64,000 bases of DNA, from assembly GCF_016756495.1 (NCBI RefSeq), contig NZ_AP023243.1, forward strand, positions 186,001-250,000, written 5' to 3'. Below the pieces are notes generated by a model. That model was not told where the DNA came from. It did not search any database and saw only the letters and a list, made by a program, of their open reading frames with translations. Both the position numbers and the translations under genes were made by a program. Origin of the DNA: Mesorhizobium sp. 113-3-3. GTDB lineage: Bacteria > Pseudomonadota > Alphaproteobacteria > Rhizobiales > Rhizobiaceae. This document shows, one piece after another, positions 39,639 to 48,781 of this stretch (positions are counted from its first letter, which is position 1; every line of letters begins with the position of its first letter).

Positions 39639-42233
39639 CTAGGTCCCGCGTGGCTTGGCACGGGCGGTAGCGGCGGCGAGCAGCGGATTTTCCGGCCAGA
39701 CATGCTTGGGATAGCGGCCGCGCATGTCGGCGCGCACGTCGGCCCAGGAGCCGCGCCAGAAACCGGGCAGGTCGCGTGTCGTCTGGATCGGCCTATGTGC
39801 TGGCGACAGCAGCTCAAGTGTCAGCGGCACCGTGCCGTTGGCAATCGAGGGGTGGCGGTCGAGGCCGAACAGTTCCTGCACGCGTACCGCCAGCACCGGC
39901 CATTCGCCGTCATAGCGGATCGGCACATGGCTGCCGGACGGGGCGTCGAAATGCGTTGGCGCCAGCGCATCGACCTTGCGCTGCAGCTCATGCGGCACAA
40001 GCGAGGTCAGGCCGGCCGAGACGACGCCGGGATCGATGGCGGCAAAGGAGGCCGCCCCCGACAGGAAGGGCAGCAGCCAGTCGTCGAGGCGCTCGATCAG
40101 CGCTTCATCCGACATGTCGGGCCAGGGTGCGCCAAGGCCACGATGCAGCCAGGACAAGCGCTGGCGCAGCGTCTCGGCTTCCTTGCTCCAGCTCAACAGC
40201 GACAGGCCGTGTTCGCGCAAGGCGTCAAGGATCGCGCGGTCGGCATCGGCGCCTGAAGGCGCCGGCAGCATGCGCTCGGCGAGCGTGATGGCGCCGAGAC
40301 GCACGGTTTCTCGCACGCGCACGGCGCGGCGCTCGCGGTCGAAGCTCGCTTGCCGGCGCGTTTCGATCCGGTCGCCAAGCGCGGCGCGGATGTCGTCCTC
40401 GCCGACCGCCGCCGCCGCCGTGATGCGCGCATTCTGCGCCTTGCCCTGCAGGTCGGCGACGACCAGAAACGGCTCGCCCGCCAGCGGGTCGGCCGCATCC
40501 AGCATGGCGCCGGAGCCATTGGCCAGCACGAAGCGCCCGCGCTCGCCACGCGCCTTGGCGACGCGATCCGGCCAGGCGTTGATGAGGAGGGAACCGACCT
40601 TACCCTCCCCCTCGAGGGGAGGGTCGATCCGCGCAGCGGATCGGGGTGGGGTCGCCGGTGGCGTGCTCGACGATGGCGTGCCCGAACCGACCCCACCCCG
40701 TCTCCCTCGCGTCGCTTCGCTCTGCTCACTCGCCGACCCTTCCCTCATGGGGGAGGGTAAGGCCTGCCTGGCCAGCCTTTCAGCCAGTTGCCGTGCGGCG
40801 GTGGCGCGGGGCGATCTTTCCCCACGAAAGCGCATCAGCCGCCGTTCGAGATCGGCGCCATCGCCGCCAAGGCCGCGTTCGGTGAGCAGCACCGCCAGAA
40901 TGGCCGCCTCACCGGCATGGCCACTGCTGGCTGCCTCGGCGACCATATGCGCCAGCCGCACGGGCAGAGCGAGCTTGCGCATCGAAGCGCCCGCTTCCGT
41001 CAGGCGCCCCGCCTCGTCGATGGCATGGAGGGCGCGCAGCAGCACCCTTGCCTCGTTGAGCGCCGGCGCCGGCGGCGGATCGAGGAAGGCGAGGCCGGTC
41101 GGATCGGCGACGCCGAAGGCGGCGCAGTCGAGCAACAGGCCCGAAAGGTCGGCTTCCAGGATTTCCGGCGGCGTGAAGGCGGGAAGTGCCGCCGTCTGTT
41201 CGGCGCGCCACAGCCGGATGGCGACGCCGGCTTGTGTGCGTCCGGCTCGGCCGGCGCGCTGGTCGGCGGATGCCTTGCTGACGCGAACCGTCTCCAGCCG
41301 CGTCAGGCCGCTGGCCGGCTCATAGCGCGGCAGCCGCGACAGGCCGGAATCGATGACGACGCGCACACCGTCAATGGTGATGGAGGTCTCGGCAATCGAC
41401 GTCGCCAGCACCACCTTGCGGCGGCCGGCCGGCGCCGGCTTGATCGCGGCGTCCTGCGCCTTGCCGTCGAGTTGGCCATAGAGCGGGACAATGTCGGTGT
41501 CGGCGCCGACCTTGCCGGCCAGCCGTTCGGCGGTGCGCTCGATCTCGCGCTGGCCGGGCAGGAAGGCAAGCACGCTGCCGCTCTCGCCGGCAAGGGCGGC
41601 GCGGATCGCCCTGGCCATGGCGTCCTCGATCGGGACGCCGGCCGGCCGTTCGTCGTAGCTTATGTCGACGGGGAAGGCGCGGCCTTCGCTTTCGATCACC
41701 GGCGCGCCCGACAGGAGTTTCGCGACACGGGCGCCATCCAGCGTCGCCGACATCACCAGCAGACGCAGGTCCGGCCGCAGTGCGCCCTGCACGTCGAGCG
41801 CCAGCGCCAGACCGAAATCGCCGTCGAGCGAGCGCTCGTGGAATTCGTCGAAGATGACTGCCGAGACGCCGGGCAGTTCGGGATCGTCGAGGATCATGCG
41901 CGCCAGCACGCCCTCGGTGACGACCAATATGCGGGTCCTGGCCGAGGTGCGGTTTTCCATGCGCATCGCGTAGCCGACCGTGCCGCCCGGCTCCTCATCA
42001 AGCAATTGCGCCATGCGGCGGGCCGCGGCGCGGGCGGCGAGCCGGCGCGGCTCGAGCAGCACGATCTTGCCCGCACCCAGCCACGGCGCATCGAGCAGCG
42101 CCAACGGCACCAGCGTCGTCTTGCCGGCGCCGGGCGGCGCCACCAGCACGGCGCTGTTGCCAGCGCCAAGCGCTTCGCTGAGCGCCGGGAGCACGGCGGA
42201 TACCGGAAGCTCCGGCAGGGATCTTTTCGTCAT
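39639..42233 (-). CDS. hrpB: ATP-dependent RNA helicase HrpB
   Basis: An 864-residue DEAH-box helicase with Walker A APPGAGKTTLVPLALL, DEFH box IFDEFHERSLDGD, motif III VMSATLDG, motif VI RAGRAGR and the C-terminal HrpB domain (SGSHVPIRYDGEWPVLAVRV). The biological role in bacteria is not settled. Residues about 491-545 are encoded by a 165-bp palindromic repeat inserted in frame and are low-complexity (Gly, Ser, Pro, Arg); normal homologues pass directly from the helical domain to the C-terminal part. The reading frame stays open, so the protein may still be made. Confidence 0.93.
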   Translation of the reverse strand: MTKRSLPELPVSAVLPALSEALGAGNSAVLVAPPGAGKTTLVPLALLDAPWLGAGKIVLLEPRRLAARAAARRMAQLLDEEPGGTVGYAMRMENRTSARTRILVVTEGVLARMILDDPELPGVSAVIFDEFHERSLDGDFGLALALDVQGALRPDLRLLVMSATLDGARVAKLLSGAPVIESEGRAFPVDISYDERPAGVPIEDAMARAIRAALAGESGSVLAFLPGQREIERTAERLAGKVGADTDIVPLYGQLDGKAQDAAIKPAPAGRRKVVLATSIAETSITIDGVRVVIDSGLSRLPRYEPASGLTRLETVRVSKASADQRAGRAGRTQAGVAIRLWRAEQTAALPAFTPPEILEADLSGLLLDCAAFGVADPTGLAFLDPPPAPALNEARVLLRALHAIDEAGRLTEAGASMRKLALPVRLAHMVAEAASSGHAGEAAILAVLLTERGLGGDGADLERRLMRFRGERSPRATAARQLAERLARQALPSPMREGSASEQSEATRGRRGGVGSGTPSSSTPPATPPRSAARIDPPLEGEGKVGSLLINAWPDRVAKARGERGRFVLANGSGAMLDAADPLAGEPFLVVADLQGKAQNARITAAAAVGEDDIRAALGDRIETRRQASFDRERRAVRVRETVRLGAITLAERMLPAPSGADADRAILDALREHGLSLLSWSKEAETLRQRLSWLHRGLGAPWPDMSDEALIERLDDWLLPFLSGAASFAAIDPGVVSAGLTSLVPHELQRKVDALAPTHFDAPSGSHVPIRYDGEWPVLAVRVQELFGLDRHPSIANGTVPLTLELLSPAHRPIQTTRDLPGFWRGSWADVRADMRGRYPKHVWPENPLLAAATARAKPRGT
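40598..40762. repeat. RIME-like element inside hrpB
   Basis: CCTTACCCTCCCCC at 40598-40611 pairs exactly with 40749-40762. Inner stems (CCCCTCGAGGGG, GATCCGCGCAGCGGATC, GGGGTGGGGTCG with CGACCCCACCCC) show the mosaic structure of the intergenic repeats. Its length of 165 bp equals 55 codons, so the hrpB frame is kept. Confidence 0.82.
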
Positions 42234-42280
42234 CGCGTCCGCATATCAGCGGTCACGGTCGCCGTGCAACCGGCGCCGGC

Positions 42281-43177
42281 TCAAAGCCGGGTGCGCGCAA
42301 ACGGGTTCCAGCGCACGGTGCCCAGCCGCACCTCCTCGCGCACCATGGTCAGCAGGCCGGAACCGCCGACCACCGCAAGGCCGACCAGCGTCAGCCAGTC
42401 GGGGTATTCCTGGAAAAACAGCGCGCCGAGGATGACCGCCCAGACGATCTGCGAATAATGCGTCGGCGCGATCCGGTTGGCGGGAGCGTATTTGGCCGCG
42501 AGCAGTTGCATGAATTGCCCGCCGGCGGTGAAGGCGCCCGCCATCGCCAGCCAGACGAACTGCATGGCGTTCGGAAGAGTGAACGACGCAGCGGCGCCGG
42601 CCCCGTTGAACAGCAGGCCATAGCCGACAAGCACGCCAAGCATCGAGGTGCGCTTCTCCTGCTGGGCGAGCGAGCGCAGCAGGATGACGCTGGTCGCGGC
42701 GAGGAAGGCGTTCACGAAGGCGGCCAGATGGCCGAGGTTCAATTCGCGAAAACCCGGCCGCACCACCAGCATCACCCCGGCAAAGCCGGCGACGACGGCC
42801 AGCCACCGCCACGGACCGACCTTTTCCTTCAGGATGACGGTGGACAGGATGGTGACCAGCAAGGGCGCCAGGAAGATCAGCGCGTAGACCTCGGCCAGCG
42901 GAATGTGGGTGAAGGCATAGACGCTGAGCACGCCGGACGCGATGCCGGCCCAGGCGCGCGCCTGCACCGCCCATGGCCGCTTCATGCGCCAGAAATCGCG
43001 CCAGCGTTCACCCGCCGGGCGGGTGAAGAACAGGAAAAAGCCGGCAAACAAGGTAACGAAGAAGCCGATCTCGAAGACGGTGAACTGTCCGCCCAGGCTC
43101 TTGATAACGGCATCGCTGCCCGAATAGCTTGCATAGGCGATCAGGGCGAGCAGGATTCCGTTCGGCACGTTTTTCAT
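42281..43177 (-). CDS. DMT superfamily transporter (EamA domains)
   Basis: A 298-residue protein with ten predicted helices in two EamA repeats (ILLALIAYASYSGSDAVIKS starts the first; GYGLLFNGAGAAASFTL lies in the second). It resembles S-adenosylmethionine/metabolite uptake or drug/metabolite exporters; the substrate is unknown. It is convergent with hrpB's flank on the same strand and divergent from the PIG-L deacetylase gene, with only 17 bases between starts, so the promoters must overlap the coding regions. Confidence 0.83.
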   Translation of the reverse strand: MKNVPNGILLALIAYASYSGSDAVIKSLGGQFTVFEIGFFVTLFAGFFLFFTRPAGERWRDFWRMKRPWAVQARAWAGIASGVLSVYAFTHIPLAEVYALIFLAPLLVTILSTVILKEKVGPWRWLAVVAGFAGVMLVVRPGFRELNLGHLAAFVNAFLAATSVILLRSLAQQEKRTSMLGVLVGYGLLFNGAGAAASFTLPNAMQFVWLAMAGAFTAGGQFMQLLAAKYAPANRIAPTHYSQIVWAVILGALFFQEYPDWLTLVGLAVVGGSGLLTMVREEVRLGTVRWNPFARTRL

Positions 43178-43194
43178 TTCCGGGAGAGAGTGGT

Positions 43195-43893
43195 TTGAAA
43201 ATATTGGCGCTCGGTGCGCATCCGGACGACATCGAGATCTTCATGTTCGGTACGATGGCCGCCTATGCGGCGCAAGGCGCAGAGCTGACTTTTGCCGTGG
43301 CCACGGATGGGGCCAAGGGCGGCAAGAGCGATGCCACGGTCCTCGCCGGCGTCCGTCGCGAGGAAGCGACAGCCGCGGCCGCCCTGCTTGGTGCCGCGCC
43401 GCGCTTCCTCGACTTTCCCGATGGCGCGCTGGTGGCCGATGCCGCGCTGATCGGCGCGCTGAAAACGCTGATCCGCGAGACCGGGCCGGAGCTGGTGATC
43501 ACGCACGCCCCCAACGACTATCACGCCGACCACCGCGCCCTGTCGGACGGCGTGCGCATCGCGGCGTCGTTCGCGGTTCCGGTGCTGCATGCCGACACGA
43601 TGGGCGGCACCGGATTCTCGCCGACGCACTATGTCGACATATCCGCCTACCGGGACATCAAGACACAGGCGATCCGCATGCACCGGTCACAGCGGCCGGA
43701 GCAATATGTCGAGAGGGCGCGCATCCAGAATGAATTTCGCGCCGGCCAATGCAACGCCGTCCCCGGTTCTCTGGCCGAGGCTTTTCGCTTCGAGCCGACA
43801 TTTCCCTTCGCCGACATACGCGCTTTGCTGCCGCCGTCACCGCCCGTGCGGCCGGTGACGCCACAGACGAACGTCGTCGGCGAGGCCGGCTGA
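43195..43893 (+). CDS. PIG-L/LmbE family deacetylase
   Basis: A 232-residue protein. GAHPDDIE (residues 7-14) gives the zinc-binding His and Asp-Asp pair, and THAPNDYHADHR the second zinc His region of the LmbE fold. Members remove N-acetyl groups from GlcNAc-type sugars, as in MshB or BshB. A TTG start at 43195, with GGGAGAG upstream, places the motif at the family position; longer readings overlap the divergent transporter gene. The substrate is unknown. Confidence 0.82.
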   Translation: MKILALGAHPDDIEIFMFGTMAAYAAQGAELTFAVATDGAKGGKSDATVLAGVRREEATAAAALLGAAPRFLDFPDGALVADAALIGALKTLIRETGPELVITHAPNDYHADHRALSDGVRIAASFAVPVLHADTMGGTGFSPTHYVDISAYRDIKTQAIRMHRSQRPEQYVERARIQNEFRAGQCNAVPGSLAEAFRFEPTFPFADIRALLPPSPPVRPVTPQTNVVGEAG

Positions 43894-43985
43894 GAGGCAG
43901 CCGGAGAAACATCCGGCGGTCATTTCCCAACGATTTCAATCATCCGTTTCGTCATGCTGCGACGCAGCAACGAATTCGCTTGCGT

Positions 43986-44025
43986 TGTTTAGTAAAAATT
44001 GCATCACTAAACAAATTACTAAACA
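43986..44025. promoter_or_regulatory. Cluster of TGTTTAGT half-sites upstream of the ABC/Dha operon
   Basis: TGTTTAGT (43986-43993) is followed by two inverted copies ACTAAACA (44006-44013 and 44018-44025). The first two form a perfect 8-base inverted repeat and the last two a direct repeat with 12-base period. The cluster lies 100-140 bases before the substrate-binding-protein gene in an AT-rich pocket, the place expected for an operator. The cognate regulator is unknown; the HTH-like protein encoded at 54511 is one candidate. Confidence 0.6.
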
Positions 44026-44125
44026 TCTGCCGCGCTCCGGCGCCGCCATGTTTGGGCCTCTGAGGAGAGAGGTTGAGGGCTCTTGAAACCGTCATCCGGG
44101 CGTGTTTCGCAAATGGGAGGAAGGC

Positions 44126-45457
44126 ATGAAATCGAGCTTGAAACTGGCGTTGGGACTGACCTCGGCGATTGCAGCGTCGACAGCCGTCTCGAACGCCGCG
44201 CACGCTGAAGACCTGACGCTTTGCTGGGCCGCCTGGGACCCGGCCAACGCGCTTGTCGAACTGTCCAAGGATTTTACCAAGGAAACCGGCATCGGCATGA
44301 AATTCGAATTCGTGCCATGGACCAACTATGCCGACCGCTTCCTCAACGAGCTGAACTCGCACGGCAAACTGTGCGACCTGATCATCGGCGACAGCCAGTG
44401 GATCGGCGGCGCGGCCGAGAACGGCCACTACGTCAAGCTGAACGACTTCTTCGACAAGGAGAAGATCAGCATGGACGACTTCGTGCCGGCGACCGTCGTC
44501 GGTTATTCCGAATGGCCGAAGAACACGCCGAACTACTGGGCGCTGCCGGCCATGGGCGACGTCGTCGGCTGGACCTACCGCAAGGACTGGTTCTCCAAGC
44601 CCGAACTGCAGAAGGAATTCAAGGAGAAGTATGGCTGGGATCTCGGCCCGCCGGCCACTTTCGACCAGCTGAAGCAGATCGCCGAGTTCTTCCAGAAGCG
44701 GCAGATCGACGGCAAGACCGTCTATGGCGCCTCGATCTACACCGAGCGTGGCTCTGAAGGCATCACCATGGGCGCCATGGATGTGCTCTACAGCTACGGC
44801 TTCCAGTATGAGAATCCGAAGAAGCCCTATGAGATGGAAGGCTTCGTCAATTCCGAGAAATCGGTGAAGGGGCTGGAATTCTACAAGGCGCTCTACGATT
44901 GCTGCACGCCGCCCGGCGCCTCCAACAGCTATATGGGCGAAGGCGTCGACGCCTTCAAATCCGGCCAGGTGGCCATGCACATGAACTTCGCCTTCACCTG
45001 GCCCGGCTTGCAGAAGGACGAGAATGTCGGCGGCGACAAGATCGGCTACTTCGTCAACCCGAAGGGTCCCGACGGCGACCAGTTCGCCCAGCTCGGCGGC
45101 CAGGGCATCTCGGTGGTGTCCTATTCCGACAAGCAGGAATCGGCGCTGAAATACATCAAGTGGTTCGCCAACAAGGACGTGCAGGCCAAGTGGTGGTCGC
45201 TCGGCGGCTATTCCTGCCTGAACGCCGTGGTGAAGGACCCGAAATTCCCGGCCAGCCAGCCCTACGCGCAGACCTTCCTCGACTCGATGGCGATCGTGAA
45301 GGACTTCTGGGCCGAGCCGAGCTACGCGCCGCTGCTGCAGGCCTCGCAGAAGCGCTTCCATGACTATGTCGTCGCCGGCCAGGGTTCGGCCAAGGATGCG
45401 CTCGACGGCCTGGTCAAGGACTGGACCCAGGTGTTCCAGGACGACGGCAAGATGTAA
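44126..45457 (+). CDS. ABC transporter substrate-binding protein (family 1)
   Basis: A 443-residue periplasmic binding protein with an N-terminal signal peptide (KSSLKLALGLTSAIAASTAV, cleaved after AHA). The mature start EDLTLCWAAWDPANALVEL and the domain order match carbohydrate/polyol binding proteins of the MalE-like cluster. The ATG at 44126 follows GGGAGGAAGG. As the first gene of the operon it should capture the substrate for the two permeases and two ATPases downstream. Linkage to dihydroxyacetone-kinase genes suggests a triose, tetrose or polyol ligand such as glycerol, dihydroxyacetone or erythrulose (inference). Confidence 0.9.
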   Translation: MKSSLKLALGLTSAIAASTAVSNAAHAEDLTLCWAAWDPANALVELSKDFTKETGIGMKFEFVPWTNYADRFLNELNSHGKLCDLIIGDSQWIGGAAENGHYVKLNDFFDKEKISMDDFVPATVVGYSEWPKNTPNYWALPAMGDVVGWTYRKDWFSKPELQKEFKEKYGWDLGPPATFDQLKQIAEFFQKRQIDGKTVYGASIYTERGSEGITMGAMDVLYSYGFQYENPKKPYEMEGFVNSEKSVKGLEFYKALYDCCTPPGASNSYMGEGVDAFKSGQVAMHMNFAFTWPGLQKDENVGGDKIGYFVNPKGPDGDQFAQLGGQGISVVSYSDKQESALKYIKWFANKDVQAKWWSLGGYSCLNAVVKDPKFPASQPYAQTFLDSMAIVKDFWAEPSYAPLLQASQKRFHDYVVAGQGSAKDALDGLVKDWTQVFQDDGKM

Positions 45458-45568
45458 CCGGCTCCTCCCGAGCTAGGACCGAAGCGTCCCGTGCCACCCT
45501 TGGCACGGGACGCAGTTCAGATAAATTCCATCACAGAGACGACCCAAGTGACCGAAGCAGGACTGACC

Positions 45569-46516
45569 ATGCTCAATCGGACCGCGGAGAACGTTGCCCG
45601 GGCGACCCCGGAACCGTTGGCCCGCAAGGTCCGGGGCATTAGCGACAAGGGCCTCGCCTGGCTGTTCATCTCGCCGACGATCCTGTTGCTGCTGGCCATC
45701 AACATCTTCCCGCTGTTCTGGGCGATCTATCTGTCCTTCACCAACTACCGCGCCAACCGACCGAACGAGGTGGTGAAGAATCTCGGGCTCGCCAACTACC
45801 AGCGCATCCTTGGCGACCAGGACATCTGGATCGCGATGCAGACGACGGCGCATTTCGTGTTCTGGACCATCATGTTGCAGACGCTGATCGGCTTCACGCT
45901 GGCCTGGCTGATCGACCGGAAGTTCCGCGGCCACGCCTTCTGGACGACGCTGATCCTGGTGCCGATGATGCTGTCGCCGGCGGTGGTCGGCAATTTCTGG
46001 CGCTTCCTCTACGAGCCGCAGATCGGCCTGTTCTCCTATGTCATCTCCTTTGTCAGCGGCATTCCGCCGACAAGCATCCAGATGCTCTCCAACGTGTCGC
46101 TGGCGCCGTGGTCGATCATCATCGTCGACACCTGGATGTGGACGCCCTACGTGATGCTGATCTGCCTCGCCGGGCTGCGCTCCATCCCCGAATACATCTA
46201 TGAGGCGGCCGAGGTCGACCGCGCCTCCAACTGGCGGCAATTCTGGTCGATCACCCTGCCGATGGCGCTGCCCTTCATCATGCTGGCGGTGCTGTTTCGC
46301 GGCATCGAGAACTTCAAGATGTTCGACATGGTCAATCTGCTCACCGGCGGCGGGCCTGGCTCGACCACCGAGGTCGCCTCGATCACGCTGAAGCGGCAGG
46401 CTTTCGAGAGCTGGCGCACCGGCTATTCCTCGGCCTTCGCCATCATCCTCTTCGTGGCGGTATTCGGTCTCGCCAACATCTACGTCAAGGCGCTCAACAA
46501 GGTGAAGCAGAGATGA
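45569..46516 (+). CDS. ABC transporter permease (first of pair)
   Basis: A 315-residue inner-membrane permease with six helices. The EAA loop that docks the ATPase is EAAEVDRASNWRQFWSITLP near residues 210-230. It is the MalF-like member of the pair. The start may be ATG 45569 or GTG 45548; the ATG with AGGA eight bases before it is preferred. Its stop overlaps the start of the second permease gene (ATGA). Confidence 0.9.
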   Translation: MLNRTAENVARATPEPLARKVRGISDKGLAWLFISPTILLLLAINIFPLFWAIYLSFTNYRANRPNEVVKNLGLANYQRILGDQDIWIAMQTTAHFVFWTIMLQTLIGFTLAWLIDRKFRGHAFWTTLILVPMMLSPAVVGNFWRFLYEPQIGLFSYVISFVSGIPPTSIQMLSNVSLAPWSIIIVDTWMWTPYVMLICLAGLRSIPEYIYEAAEVDRASNWRQFWSITLPMALPFIMLAVLFRGIENFKMFDMVNLLTGGGPGSTTEVASITLKRQAFESWRTGYSSAFAIILFVAVFGLANIYVKALNKVKQR

Positions 46517-47463
46517 GCCTGACCACTGCCCATTCGGTCGTCGCCCCTTCGGCCAACTCGAAGCGCATCGCCGGTGCGATCATCATCGCCTACGCGCTGA
46601 TCTCGATCGTGCCGCTCTTGTGGATCTTCGCCACCAGCTTCAAGACGCCGCCGGACTCGATCGCCTATCCGCCCAAGATCGTGTTCCAGCCGAGCATCGA
46701 GGGCTATTGCAATCTGTTCACGACACGGACGCGGCAGACGCCGGAATATATCAACTCGCTGGGGCCGGCGACCGGCTTCTGCGACGAGACCGTGCGCAAG
46801 CGCAACATGGTGATCGCCGGCCCTTCCAACTTCCTGCCGCGCTTCGTCAATTCGCTGATCATCGCCTTCGGCTCGACCTTCTGCGCGGTCTTTCTCGGCA
46901 CGCTGTCGGCCTACGGGTTCTCGCGCTTCAAGGTGCCGCTCGCCGACGATCTTCTGTTCTTCATCCTGTCGACGCGCTTCATGCCGCCGATCGCGGTCGC
47001 TATCCCGATCTACCTGATGTACCGCGAGCTCGGCCTGTCGGACACCGCACTTGGCATGATCCTGCTCTACACGGCGGTCAACGTGTCGCTGGCGGTGTGG
47101 CTCTTGAAAGGCTTCATCGACGAGATCCCGCGCGAATATGAAGAAGCGGCGATGATCGACGGCTACACCAGGCTGCAGGCCTTCTGGCGCACCGTGTTGC
47201 CACAGGCGACCACCGGCATCGCCGCGACCGCCATCTTCTGCCTGATCTTCGCTTGGAACGAATATGCCTTCGCCGCGCTGCTGACGTCAGGCTCGGCGCA
47301 GACCGCGCCGCCCTTCATCCCGACCATCATCGGCGAAGGCGGCCAGGACTGGCCGGCGGTGGCGGCCGGCACGACGATTTTCCTGGTGCCGATCCTGGTC
47401 TTCACCATCCTGCTTCGCAAGCAATTGCTGCGCGGCATCACCTTCGGTGCGGTGCGCAAATGA
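46513..47463 (+). CDS. ABC transporter permease (second of pair)
   Basis: A 316-residue MalG-like permease with six helices. The EAA loop is EEAAMIDGYTRLQAFWRTVL near residues 216-235. A longer than usual first periplasmic loop contains two Cys (EGYCNLF and TGFCDE) that may form a disulfide. It overlaps both the previous gene and the next small gene by ATGA junctions, so translation of the three is coupled. Confidence 0.92.
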   Translation: MSLTTAHSVVAPSANSKRIAGAIIIAYALISIVPLLWIFATSFKTPPDSIAYPPKIVFQPSIEGYCNLFTTRTRQTPEYINSLGPATGFCDETVRKRNMVIAGPSNFLPRFVNSLIIAFGSTFCAVFLGTLSAYGFSRFKVPLADDLLFFILSTRFMPPIAVAIPIYLMYRELGLSDTALGMILLYTAVNVSLAVWLLKGFIDEIPREYEEAAMIDGYTRLQAFWRTVLPQATTGIAATAIFCLIFAWNEYAFAALLTSGSAQTAPPFIPTIIGEGGQDWPAVAAGTTIFLVPILVFTILLRKQLLRGITFGAVRK

Positions 47464-47666
47464 GCATGACCAATCCCGTTAAACGCAAATCGCGCTGGCC
47501 GGTCTGGGCCCGGCGCGGCCTGATGGAAAACATCGCGACGGCACTGATCGCCATCGGCTTCCTGATGCTGTTCCAGCCCTTCGCGCTGTCGCTCTACACC
47601 TATTCCTTCATCACCATGCTCGCCGGCACCGTGATGTTCATCGTCGTCTCGAAATTCCCGGAATAA
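47460..47666 (+). CDS. Small membrane protein of the ABC transporter operon
   Basis: A 68-residue protein that starts with MSMTNPVKRKSRWPVWARR and has two hydrophobic segments (ATALIAIGFLMLF and FITMLAGTVMFIVVS). It overlaps the permease stop by four bases and ends two bases before the ATPase gene, so it is clearly part of the operon. A small unassigned membrane gene (glpU) also occurs in rhizobial glycerol ABC operons, but this one does not obviously share its family. It may be an accessory subunit of the importer. Confidence 0.75.
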   Translation: MSMTNPVKRKSRWPVWARRGLMENIATALIAIGFLMLFQPFALSLYTYSFITMLAGTVMFIVVSKFPE

Positions 47667-47668
47667 TC

Positions 47669-48781
47669 ATGGCCGAGATCCGTGTTCAGCACCTGAGAAA
47701 GGCCTTCGGCGATTTCGTCGCCGTGCAGGATTCCAACTTCGTCGTCGAGGATGGTGAGTTCTTCGTCATGCTCGGACCATCCGGCTGCGGCAAGACGACG
47801 ACACTGCGCATGATCGCCGGGCTCGAGCTGCCGACGGGCGGCGAGATCCTGCTCGGCGGCGAGGACGTCACCATGTTGCGGGCACGCGAGCGCGACATCG
47901 CCTTCGTCTTCCAGCTGTTCGCGCTCTATCCGCACATGAATGTGCGCAAGAACATCGGCTTTCCCTTGCTGGCGCAAGGCATGCCGTCGGCCGAGATCCG
48001 CACCCGCGTCGAGGAGACGGCGAAACTGCTGCGCATCGACCATCTGCTCAACAAATCCGTCTCCGGCTTTGCCGGCGGCGACCGCCAGCGCGTGGCGCTC
48101 GGCCGCGCCATCGTACGGCGGCCGAAGTGCTTCCTGATGGACGAGCCGCTCGGCACGCTCGATACCGAATTCCGCGACCTCATGGTCCACGAGCTGCGCG
48201 AGCTGCACAACCGCATCCACGCGACCACCGTCTACGTCACGCACGACCAGATGGAAGCGATGTCGATGGCCGACAAGATCGCCGTCATGAACCACGGCGT
48301 CATCGAACAGTTCGGAAGCCCACGCGAAATCTACGACCGTCCGGCGACCATGTTCGTTGCCGACTTCATCGGCTCGCCGCCGATGAATTTTCTGGGCTTT
48401 GGCGGCGGGCTCGCCAAGGGCGCGAAGGAGGTCGTCGTCCAGGGCGCGAAGGTCGCGGTGCCGGAGGTGCGCGAGGATGTAGCACCGAGCGACATGGCGC
48501 TTGGGATCCGGCCCGAACACATCCGCTTCGACGATGCCTCGAAGCTGCGCGGCGCCATCTATGGAACGGAATATCTCGGCACCACGCAGATCGTCGCCGT
48601 GGAGACGGCGGACGGCATCATCAAGGCGCGGGTGCCGGCCGAAATCCGGCTCAATGCCGGCGATCATGTCGGTCTCGCGCTGAACAGCGCGCGGCTGTCG
48701 CTGTTCGACAAGGGATCGGGCCGCGCGGTGAGAACCGCGGTCCACGACACCGCCTCTCAAGGGAGAGCGCAGCATGGCTGA
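47669..48781 (+). CDS. ABC transporter ATP-binding protein with degenerate signature
   Basis: A 370-residue MalK-type ATPase: Walker A GPSGCGKTT, Q-loop VFQLFALYPHM, Walker B CFLMDEPLG, switch His VTHDQMEAM, and a C-terminal TOBE-like domain. The signature motif reads SGFAGGDRQR where LSGGQ(Q/E)QR is expected, and the D-loop is GTLDTEF instead of SNLDAKL. It is paired with a second, normal ATPase, so the heterodimer may have one weak catalytic site. It overlaps the next gene by eight bases. Confidence 0.92.
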   Translation: MAEIRVQHLRKAFGDFVAVQDSNFVVEDGEFFVMLGPSGCGKTTTLRMIAGLELPTGGEILLGGEDVTMLRARERDIAFVFQLFALYPHMNVRKNIGFPLLAQGMPSAEIRTRVEETAKLLRIDHLLNKSVSGFAGGDRQRVALGRAIVRRPKCFLMDEPLGTLDTEFRDLMVHELRELHNRIHATTVYVTHDQMEAMSMADKIAVMNHGVIEQFGSPREIYDRPATMFVADFIGSPPMNFLGFGGGLAKGAKEVVVQGAKVAVPEVREDVAPSDMALGIRPEHIRFDDASKLRGAIYGTEYLGTTQIVAVETADGIIKARVPAEIRLNAGDHVGLALNSARLSLFDKGSGRAVRTAVHDTASQGRAQHG

